In this document: in pieces, positions 55,801 through 64,000 of the stretch | Layout: each line of letters begins with the position of its first letter | Numbering within the stretch: the stretch's first letter is position 1 | Assembly: GCF_023856365.1 (NCBI RefSeq) | Contig: NC_064533.1 | Coordinates: forward strand, 31,234,118 to 31,298,117 | Reading direction: 5' to 3' | From: Brienomyrus brachyistius | Lineage: Eukaryota > Chordata > Actinopteri > Osteoglossiformes > Mormyridae | DNA: 64,000 bases | Made by a program: the position numbers and the translations under genes | The notes under the pieces: generated by a model | What the model was told of the DNA's origin: nothing | Database searches by the model: none | What the model saw: the letters and a program-made list of their open reading frames with translations, nothing else

Positions 55801-58800
55801 TCATAATCTTCCACAGATGACAACCCATTATGCAAGACCGATGGACCATCTCCCTCTCATCTTATTGGTGTTTTTGGTCATGATCTTCCACAGATGACAA
55901 CCTGTTATGCAAGACCGATGGACCATCTCCCTCTCATCTTATTGGTGTTTTTGGTCATGATCTTCCACAGATGACTAAAAACGCATAAACATCCGTTATG
56001 CAAGACGGAACGACCAGTTACCTCTCATCTTCTGCCTTCTTTTGTTCCAACTTGACGACGGACTGCGTGCTCTCCAGCTGCAATTTCAGCCTCTCATTCT
56101 CCTCCTGAACCTGGTGCTTCTCCACCAGCTGGGCCCTCAGCATGGCCCGGTCCTGCTCCACGTCCCTGCACCTACATGAAGTGACTCAGTGGGTAGCACT
56201 GGACTCTCACGCCTCTTTGTCTAGAGGATAAACTCAAAACTCAGCATGACTCACTGGATAAACATTCGGCAAGGATGGATGAAAACAGTGTTTCCTAACT
56301 TGGTCCCCAGGGACCCCCACCCGGTCCACATTCTTGCTTCCTCCCAGCTCCATACCAAGAGCTGGGAGAGAGCAAAAATGTGGACTGTCTAGGGATCTGC
56401 TAGAACTGGACTGGGAAACACTGGATTCGATCATCTTTTACTTAATGGCCTGGTGCCACCTCCACTCCTGTACCTGTCCTGCAGGTTCTTCTTCATGTCC
56501 TCAGCACTATCTAATTTGCCCTGTGCTTGCTGCAGGTCCTTAAACAGTGTCATCATCTGGCCCTTCAGACCTTCCACCTCGTTGGTGGCCTAAAAGGTAC
56601 AAAGAGAGAGAAGTTCAATCACTTGATAATATTTCTTGAGTTTTTCACCGAGCTATTCATTTAACATTGCGGTCTTACTATTCATTCATAACATATTACC
56701 TACTACGTGCTACTGATGACAAATGAACCAGTCCCATTAGCTTCAACCGCTATGGTACAGCTAGACTCATGTCACAGTGGCCGGGAATTTCGCCCTTGGG
56801 GTATCAATGAAGTACTATCCCCTGCTGTCCTATCCTATTCTGACCATAACAATCAAAATGTTCACATAATATCACCTTTAATGTCCCCTAAAGGATTAAC
56901 AAAGCTTATCAATGTATTGACCAGTGACAGGCCAGACGTGCCTGTACCTTATCATCAGGAGGCCCCTGTTGGTTTAGTACGGCATTTTCACGCAGAGGTT
57001 CTCCTGTCAATAGATTCATCTCCTCCATCACTAAGGACGTCTGACTTTCGGTATTCCTTCCTGCTGGCGCGGGTGGCTCCGACAATCTGATTTAAAGAAT
57101 TTTACACACAAGACCTTGTATGTAAGTGTCTCCATTAACACCTTTCCACATTCGTGCTGTTCCATCCGGTTTCGGTTTTGGGGCATTTGCTTTTGACTTC
57201 ACAGTGCCACTGTAGGCAATGCCAGGCAGTGGATGCATTATCTGAGGCAGCCGTGGAAATGCAAGATCTCCTGTGTGCTGCGAAAAACCTTCAACAGAAC
57301 TACTATGGGATCTGTGCTTTCTGGGAGCATCACTGTCTGGTGTAGCAGCTGCGGTCACGAGGACCACAGAGCCCTGCAGTGGGTGATACGGGCCACTGAC
57401 CGCTGCAGCGGGTGATACGGGCCACTGACCGCTGCAGCGGGTGATACGGGCCACTGACCGCTGCAGCGGGTGATACGGGCCACTGACCGCTGCAGCGGGT
57501 GATACGGGCCACTGACCGCTGCAGCGGGTGATACGGGCCACTGACCGCTGCAGCGGGTGATACGCGTCACTGACCGCTGCAGCGGGTGATACGGGCCATT
57601 GACCGCTGCAGCGGGTGATACGGGCCATTGACCGCTGCAGCGGGTGATACGCGTCACTGACCGCTGCAGCGGGTGATACGGGCCACTGACCGCTGCAGCG
57701 GGTGATACGGGCCACTGACCGCTGCAGCGGGTGATACGCGTCACTGACCGCTGCAGCGGGTGATACGCGTCACTGACCGCTGCAGCGGGTGATACGGGCC
57801 ACTGACCGCTGCAGCGGGTGATACGCGTCACTGACCGCTGCAGTGGGTGATACGCGTCACTGACCGCTGCAGCGGGTGATACGGGCCACTGACCGCTGCA
57901 GTGGGTGATACGGGCCATTAATCGCTGCAGTGGCTGCACTCAGGTAAGCACCTCCGGAGCCTTATGGCCGGGACTGAGAAGCTGGGGAGAAGCTTCTGCC
58001 CCCAGGCCATTAGGATGATTAACATCACCAAGTAAAGAAAGCTACAACTGTAACCTGCACTCATACTTATTTTCTCCTATTTACTCATTATTTTGTATCT
58101 TTACTTTTACATAATGTCCAGGAATATCCAAAAGAACCCTGGCACATACATGGATCTGCATAATGTACAGTTTGAGTAATTCCTTCACTAGAATTTCTAT
58201 ATTTTTAGCTCTCATTTTTCATGTTATTTAATTTTGTTATCCTTATACCTTGTTGCTCAGCTTGGAGGAGCTGCAATATCAGTTCTCTTCTGATGTATGT
58301 TTGTGACAAATAAAAATCTTACATCTTAAATAAACACGTACAGCGCTCTCCCAGCACCTCTAAAGGTTTGGCTAGTCCACATCCTCACAAGCTCCGCTGG
58401 TGACGTTCTAGGTAACAGAGGTTACAAGTATCTCAATAAGCTCTGTGTTCGCACAGCTTAACATATCTTCACTTCGACTTCTATTTGTTATCTTAAACCA
58501 AACAAATCCATCAAGCCCTAACAAAACAGGACATTATTTTGCTTTAAGCGGCTGACCTAATTTCGCTAGTAAAAGTCCCCTCTTTATGTAAACACACGGC
58601 ATATTTTGAAAAATAATCGGTCATTCTAAAAAGTCTTATCCCCAGAGATCACCGTGCACTCCAGCTCCCCCTACAGGTAAAGGTCCGTTCAGCCCGCCAT
58701 TCCCCACACAGCTCATCTACCCTCCGTGTGCCCTGAAGCACCAATCCACTCCCTCCTACCTTCTGCCATCAGGCCCTGCAATGCCATGACGTGCAATGCC

Positions 58801-61800
58801 AGCCCCCACCCCCAGCCATAATATGTCTGCACAGCATTTCATTCTAAAAGACAGCAGCAGACATAACTGTGTATGACCACATACACATAGCATGTTTATC
58901 ACACCTATATCTCCTGTTAACTATATATTTCTCTCTTTGTTCTCACAAAATATAGTTTGTATATGTATGTTGTCTTTGCCTGTTGTCTTGAGTTTTTCTT
59001 TGTTTGTCCTGTGCAGTGTGCCTTTATTGCTCCATCCATCATCCATCCATCATCCTTCCTTCCATCCATCATCCTTCTTTCCCTCTTTCCATCTATCCAT
59101 CATCCTTTCTTCCATCCATCCTTTATCCTTCTATCCATCCACCCGAGGGAGCAGACAAGCCTCGTTCCTACCTCTCCTTCATCACCTGGAGCTCCAACTC
59201 CAGCCTCTCCACCTTCTGGGTCTCCTTTCTCAGGGACTGCAGTAGCTGCCTGACTGTGATCTCCTCGGATTCCAGGCGGGACGCCGTCATGTCGAACTGG
59301 GGCCTGTGTGGGGAAGTGGCTTTCAGCACTGGTCACGCTCCCTAGCGCCTCCTCGTGCCAGGAACAGATTTCAGGTGCTTACGAGCTGGGTGTGGCTGGG
59401 TCTTTCTGGGCACCTGGAAGGCCTGTCGCCACGTCAACTTCTCCTTTCTGCTGAAACCAAGTAATGACACAATGCGGAGTTACTCTGAATGTGAAATGCA
59501 AGAGTCCCATCATTTAAGCTTTAACACTGCTAATGTTTAACCCACAGTACTAATTGCACAATGGCCAACGTACCAAATATATCTTTATTTGTAAGAAAAG
59601 TGATTTACCATAAAAATAAGTCAAGAATGGGTGTGTAGTAACTCATAATATAGTAACACATACATATAATTTAATACTAAATATATTATTAAAATTATTC
59701 CTCTGCAATAATATATGGTATATAATATCTTACTGCATTATGTGCAATAACTGACATTATTGGAGCAGAATTACATTATTAATTATTAATTACCTTTGAC
59801 ATTATTACAGTAGAATTACATTATCAGAAGATTATTAAACGGAGTTGTTACATTTTTATATGCAGTTATTACATTACGTGCAGTTTTATGATATTATGAG
59901 TTGCTGCAGTCTATGGTTTTGACTCTCTGTCATGCTCACTGACAAAGCCTGTCTCAGAATACAACTCCACAAGAATACAACTCCACAAGAATACAACTCC
60001 ACAAAATTTCATGAAGGAAAACTGTGAAAAACGGCCTTTTCCCAGGATATGAGGATGAGAGGCTGGAACTGGGCAGTTTTATTTGCACCCACTGGACGGG
60101 ACGTACCACTGTGCTTCCTACTGCACATAGCATGAGCTGCACAGGACCCTTGTCCCATAACCCTTAATTATACCAGAGATAGTGTTTATGGCTGCGATAA
60201 CAATAACCCTGTACCTTTTAGGGTTACTACGCCTCATGAACCATTTGTTGAATTTTTTTACTCAAATGTTTTGAATTTTTTAGATGAAAATAGCCCAGAT
60301 GGTTTTGGCTTCTCACCCGACAACATTTCACACAAAGATGCACATTTAAAAAACGAGACCTGGAACATGACACAACAAAAATGACACAACATTATTATCG
60401 AATTATTATCATCTAGTAACGGAACCTGCATTGTGACAGTCTATATGCCTAAAAGTGTGTTTTATAAAAGTGCGGGAAAAATGTATCAATATAATTAAAT
60501 ATTCCAATTTAAGTTCTACTTCAGTGATTTGTATTTCATTTTTTATTTTATTTTTTCTTTTTCATATGTTTGGCACTAGATCTTCAACCAAAAAAATAAG
60601 TTAAATAAGAAGTACTTCAGTGATCAAGTGAATGATTTAAGAAGTAAAAAGTTACGTTAAGAACTAATGGTAAAGGAAGTTAGACAACACTTTTCCAAAT
60701 GAAGGTATTGTGTAATTTCTCTCTGACTCATACCGGTTACGCCTTCTTTATCTGGCCTGATTGTAGCCAAAGGCGTTCCGTGGTTTCTGGTCAGAGTCTT
60801 CAGCGCTGTGGAACAATGTGGACCCACCCCCACAAACAAAATCGTTTCCACGCCGATGCGTTTGGGTCTAATATCTCGCTAGCTTTATCTTCAGCTCACA
60901 AGTGGATGACCTAAGTCTTTCCTATAAAAAGCGAAAGTGACGATTCCTTTAATCACGACAGCCATGTTTGAACACGATGTCCAAAAAGTCCCAGATCCGA
61001 TTCAGCCCACGGATAATTCTAGTGAAGGAATTACTCAAACTGTACATTATGCAGATCTGTGTATGTGCTCAGGGTTCTTTTGGATATTCCTGGACATTAT
61101 TATACTTGGAAATTGTTACAGGACAATAGCCACTCCAGTAAAGTCACTGTCGCGAAAGTTTTTCATTTCAATAAGGCTTTACCACTCTTATGGTAAGGGC
61201 CAAATATAGTCCAATTTCTAATGGATGGGATTGGCCAAAGTACTGCTTAATTCTTAAACAGAATGCTTTCATGTCAACCTCCCTCTACTGCAGCCCATTA
61301 AAAGATCTACCCAAATTTAATATAAATGATGCACAACTATCGAACATATGCCAGGGAACAAATGTGTTTGGATGTTATAGCAATTACTCAGAACCTAGGA
61401 TGGCAGCTATTGTACACTGTGCCTTTACATTACATTTATGTGGCAGACACTGTTTTGCAAACAGATGTACAAATTCGGCAAACAGAGCAAGTGACACCAA
61501 CAGAAGTGTGACGGAATGCTGTGCCTGTGACTCACCGCAATCCTGATCTCAATGAAGGAGTCCTCAGGGCATCCTTGACCCATCTTCAGCTGCAGCTCTG
61601 AGTTCATGGCCACCAGATCATTCTTCTCCGCCTGCAGCCTGGCTATCTGTCCCTTCAAGGCCTCCGCTTCGGAGCTCTTGCTGACCACCTCACCCTGGGA
61701 GCCGCAAACAAGCCGACATCAATCATCACTTATCAAAGCTTCAGTCAAACTCTTGAGTGTCTCTTAGTGAAGATTGGTCCACACCATGCAATATGCTCAT

Positions 61801-62565
61801 TGCAACAAACCACAATCAACACAAAGCTTGTTCTAGGGTCCAAATTGAATTAAAATGCTGACTGTGCTACACTGTTTGACCAGAATGTACATAAATACAA
61901 CTCACAGCACTCACTTCCAGGACTACAGAATGAAGAATATGGGTAATAGCAAGAGTCTCTCACCCGACCAGCCCCTCCTTCTGTTTTCTCCTCCAGGATC
62001 TGCAGCCTGCTCTTCAGCTCCTCATTCTGGCTGGTCAACGATACAACGTGCTCCTTGGCCTCCTCTAGCTTACCCTCCAGAAAGTTCTTCTCTTCCTTCT
62101 GTTTCTCCTTCCACACTGACAGTCCCTCAAATCGCTCCTTCATTGTGTAGTTGGTTTGCTTCAGAGCCTCTGCAAGAACAAAGGTAGCTGTAAGATAGGC
62201 TACATGCAAAGACCGTAGTTAGCACAGCTGTCTCACACCTCTGGAGATCAGGGTTTGACTCTCTGCCCTGCGTCCATGTGTGTGGAGTTTGCATGCTCTC
62301 CTCGTGTCATCGTGAGGTGTTCTCCAACTTCCCCCCACAGTCCAAAACCATGCTAAGTTGAATTAGAGTTGCCAAACTGTCCACAGATGCAAATGGTGTA
62401 CATGCCCGGTAATGGGTTATTCCCAACCTGGGTTATTCCCAACCTTGTGCCTATAGCTTCCATATCTTCCCAGACTGCGGTTCATAATTTGCAGAGGCAC
62501 GATCCACCCCCATATAAATGTTCAGTTGTATATTTGTAATAATTGATGTGTGAAATTTATATTTT

Positions 62566-62623
<58 letters not shown>

Positions 62624-63730
62624 TAGATAGCTTTGACAGATACCTGCATTGCACACAGTCAAAACAATTTAATTTTTAATGACAAATCCGACATCCTTGA
62701 GATGAAAGTACAGGACGTCGCTTTTCATTTCCAGCAGACACTTTCATGCATAATTTATTATGTGATATAGTTATATGATACCATTTTTATATTCCTGTTG
62801 TCAATCATACACACACACAGACACACACACACACGTGTATAACACATATATTGGGAGAATTTTTTATTATGCATTTTAAATATAAATTATATATGGAGGG
62901 GTGGGGGTCACCATCACATGATGTTCCCAAGATTTACTATTAACCTTCTCTACAGGGTTAGACCATTATACCCAAATTCCCTGCCTGAGTTTAATCTTTG
63001 TCTTCACTTACATCAGAATGGCTACTATTTTCTTATTTGCATTAGTGTGCCCTGCGATACACAGCACTTCTTCGTCTGCTGCCCAGGGTACGAATACCCA
63101 TTCCCACCTCAGGGATGCTCACAGTACGTTACTGGTATGCGGCTTTTCATTTTCATTTGCCCATGAAAATTCCTATTCTGTCTCAAAACCTCCTGCACAC
63201 ACCATGAAGAAACATGTTTTAGCTCACTGCTCTGCATACTGTTTTGGTATATATGGTCCTGAACACAAATTCCCAAAATCCCAGTATACCCAGATATATA
63301 GCTAATGACAGAGATAATGTGACACTCTGATAGACAATAGTGCAGTCTCTGCCTGCCCCCTTCCTGAGAAAAATAATATTCAATTTTTTCACATTGCTTT
63401 ATAAAACCTGCTTTCTGTGCTCAGTAAAGCATGTTTTGACAGCTTGTTTTTAATATAGACTAAATGAAAATATATTAGCAAGTATATATAATTATAAAAG
63501 CTGTGCGATTGTTCATCATCATGCGTGCCAATTTATATATAAAATTATGTACTAAAGAGAATATTTTCAATCGGCCACTGACCCTTCAAGTCACGGTTTT
63601 CCTTGATCAGGACAGTCATCTGCTGAAGGGTCTCTTCCAGGGATCCCATGGGTGGAGAACCCTCCCCCCCAGGCACCTGATGAGGACCCTGGGATATGTC
63701 CCCATTCACCACTGGAATGCCGGAGGCCAT
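52818..63730 (-). CDS. optn: optn: optineurin, autophagy receptor, 13 coding exons
   Basis: Cytosolic ubiquitin-binding receptor for mitophagy/xenophagy and regulator of NF-kB and TBK1. Coding exons: 63730-63583, 62169-61964, 61694-61536, 59450-59383, 59303-59172, 57086-56948, 56589-56474, 56171-56022, 55226-55142, 54894-54742, 54495-54353, 54140-54052, 52939-52818; total 1710 nt, 569 aa (human 577), phase consistent throughout. The start is supported by an in-frame TGA six bases upstream. Features: N-terminal coiled coils, LIR core D-S-F-I-E-I (F165-I168, Ser164 at the place of human Ser177), UBAN motif [17 protein letters not shown] (from D459), and a C-terminal CCHC zinc finger (C547, C550, H563, C567) ending H-I-M-D-C-I-I. 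Exons 4, 6 and 12 are poorly conserved linkers supported mainly by splice sites and phase. Neighbour mcm10 follows in the same orientation, as in human. Confidence 0.95.
53187..53516 (-). mobile_element. Full-length SINE in the last optn intron
   Basis: The plus strand runs from 'catccatccattttccaaac' through 'ggagcctatcccggaagcaa' and 'gggttcgagtct' (complement) to 'gcaccaccatgccgcccc', a complete reverse copy of the element at 15002-15366 with few differences, so relatively young. Confidence 0.8.
55712..56036 (-). repeat. 77-bp tandem array (3 copies plus junction copy) at an optn splice donor
   Basis: Copies at about 55714-55790, 55791-55867 and 55868-55944 are nearly identical (77 bp). 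A fourth, diverged copy runs through the donor of the exon 56171-56022. On the coding strand the exon end AAGATGAGAG|GTAACTGG aligns with AAGATGAGAG|GGAGATGG in every copy, followed by the shared 'tcttgcataacgg'. Each copy therefore contains the last 10 exon bases and a donor changed from GT to GG. Confidence 0.92.
56291..56424. mobile_element. Small nonautonomous hAT element (MITE)
   Basis: It starts 'cagtgtttcctaacttggtc' and ends 'ggactgggaaacactg'. Internally 'cttgcttcctcccagctc' faces 'gagctgggagagagc', forming a hairpin. Same family as 6044-6166. It sits in an optn intron 50 bases from the exon at 56474. Confidence 0.7.
57374..57924 (+). repeat. 29-bp minisatellite, 19 copies
   Basis: The unit 'ctgcagcgggtgatacgggccactgaccg' has 29 bp (C/T at position 7; cgggcc or cgcgtc in the middle), and 551 bases equal exactly 19 units. 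It derives from the LINE coding segment in which it lies. No unit contains a stop on the minus strand, so 190-200-codon frames stay open there; these are not genes. Confidence 0.95.
58113..58195 (+). repeat. Left member of an inverted repeat pair flanking optn exons 4-5
   Basis: 'aatgtccaggaatatccaaa' through 'attccttcactagaatt' recurs as its complement at 61015-61098 with only a few differences in about 84 bases. It is part of the LINE 3' UTR. Confidence 0.8.
59030..59147. repeat. (ATCC)n / (CTTT)n simple repeat close to an optn donor
   Basis: About 118 bases of catccatc, ccttcctt and ctttcc motifs lie 25 bases after (minus sense) the donor of the exon 59303-59172. Plus-strand frames rich in H-P-S-I are artefacts. 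Confidence 0.85.
61015..61098 (-). repeat. Right member of the inverted repeat pair in optn introns
   Basis: Near-identical complement of 58113-58195. It stands alone, without the LINE coding part, in the intron between optn exons 3 and 4. Confidence 0.8.
61430..61485 (-). mobile_element. SINE tail fragment
   Basis: 'acattacatttatgtggcag' then 'acactgttttgcaaacagatgtacaa' is the conserved 'catttatttggcagacgc' tail of tRNA-headed fish SINEs. It lies about 50 bases from optn exon 3. Confidence 0.5.
62212..62500 (+). mobile_element. Diverged SINE in optn intron 1
   Basis: 'gttagcacagctgtctcaca', 'gtttgcatgctctcctcgtg', 'ccccccacagtccaaaacca' and 'cttgtgcctatagcttcc' follow the order of the copy at 15002. 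The head begins inside the element and the GGAT tail is lost. Confidence 0.65.
62571..62622. repeat. (TA)n microsatellite
   Basis: About 52 bases of uninterrupted 'tatata', followed by 'gatagatagc', in optn intron 1. Confidence 0.95.
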
Positions 63731-64000
63731 CGATCAGCAGTGTTGTTCGGGAATCGCAAAAGGACCTCCCTTTCGCAAACACGGGAAAACAACAGCATGT
63801 AAGTTTTTACATAATGTAAAAAGTCTACAGAATAAAGGTATTAAAACGAAAATTTGATTGTAAAAAATTGTGTTAGTATTCAACAGACAATTTTGAGACG
63901 TGTCAAATCAAACAGATAAAAGATTTCATAAATCCGTCTCGTATAACACGCCTGTGGAATAAACTGTCGGTGGACAATAGTCTCAGAGGCCTGATCTGAA
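63731..64000 (-). other. optn 5' flank
   Basis: Upstream of the optn ATG (63730) the coding strand carries 'gtgtttgcgaaag', a possible acceptor, so a noncoding first exon may lie to the right, at or beyond the window edge. No core promoter motif is convincing. Confidence 0.4.

Larger units (their letters stand above)
57290..58330 (+). mobile_element. 3' end of an L2/CR1-like LINE carrying an internal VNTR
   Basis: Plus-strand sense: S-I-T-V-W-C-S and [10 protein letters not shown] blocks (57325-57410) match the usual S-I-T-V-W-Y-G and K-A-L-Q-R-V-V-R-T-A of fish LINE ORF2 C termini. After the 29-bp array, [18 protein letters not shown] (57968-58025) continues the C terminus to a stop. A 3' UTR then ends near 'gacaaataaaaatctta'. 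It is antisense within optn intron 5. Confidence 0.65.

Noticed and set aside
56707..57090. Plus-strand frame of 127 codons
   Set aside because: Antisense to optn exon 6 (57086-56948), which fits the splice sites and phase of the optn chain.
57092..57939. Minus-strand frames of 194-207 codons with a repeated [17 protein letters not shown] peptide
   Set aside because: They exist only because a 29-bp unit without stops cycles through three frames; the source is a LINE segment inside an optn intron.

Overview
The window is vertebrate nuclear DNA, almost certainly from a ray-finned (teleost) fish. It has spliced genes with GT-AG introns, dense Tc1/mariner, hAT and LINE debris, tRNA-headed SINEs of the type common in fish, and orthologues in a recognisable vertebrate order. 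The exact species cannot be read off; a basal teleost such as an osteoglossomorph is only a guess from the SINE sequence.

Layout. Bases 1-20,600 are gene-poor. They hold a broken endogenous-retrovirus-like gag/protease remnant led by a 21-bp minisatellite, then intergenic DNA with SINEs, small hAT elements, a TG microsatellite and a mosaic of Tc1 and LINE pieces at 16.9-20.3 kb. Bases 20,687-29,454 carry osgep (minus strand, 11 coding exons, 335 aa, the same length as human OSGEP). mterf2 lies head-to-head with it at 31,128-32,261 (plus strand, intact single coding exon, 377 aa). Bases 35,179-50,158 carry mcm10 (minus strand, 19 coding exons, 824 aa), with an E2F-type site near its probable start of transcription. 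Bases 52,818-63,730 carry optn (minus strand, 13 coding exons, 569 aa). I assembled every exon chain by hand from splice sites and homology; each total is a multiple of three and every junction keeps phase.

The genes act in separate processes: KEOPS tRNA t6A modification (osgep), mitochondrial transcription/translation (mterf2), replication initiation (mcm10), and selective autophagy/NF-kB control (optn). The optn-mcm10 neighbourhood, in the same orientation, is the arrangement known from human 10p13; osgep and mterf2 beside it differ from human.

Most striking observation: the tandem arrays inside these genes sit at 5' splice sites. A 53-bp array in osgep, a 52-bp array in mcm10 and a 77-bp array in optn are each built from copies of the exon-intron junction itself, starting at the true donor and running into the intron. 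A fourth array (20-bp unit, mcm10) and an ATCC-rich repeat (optn) begin about 15-25 bases after donors. In two arrays every copy has lost the donor GT; in the osgep array the copies keep GT, and several differ from the real donor only at +6. This looks like a recurrent way of seeding intronic minisatellites from splice junctions and is the best candidate here for something undescribed.
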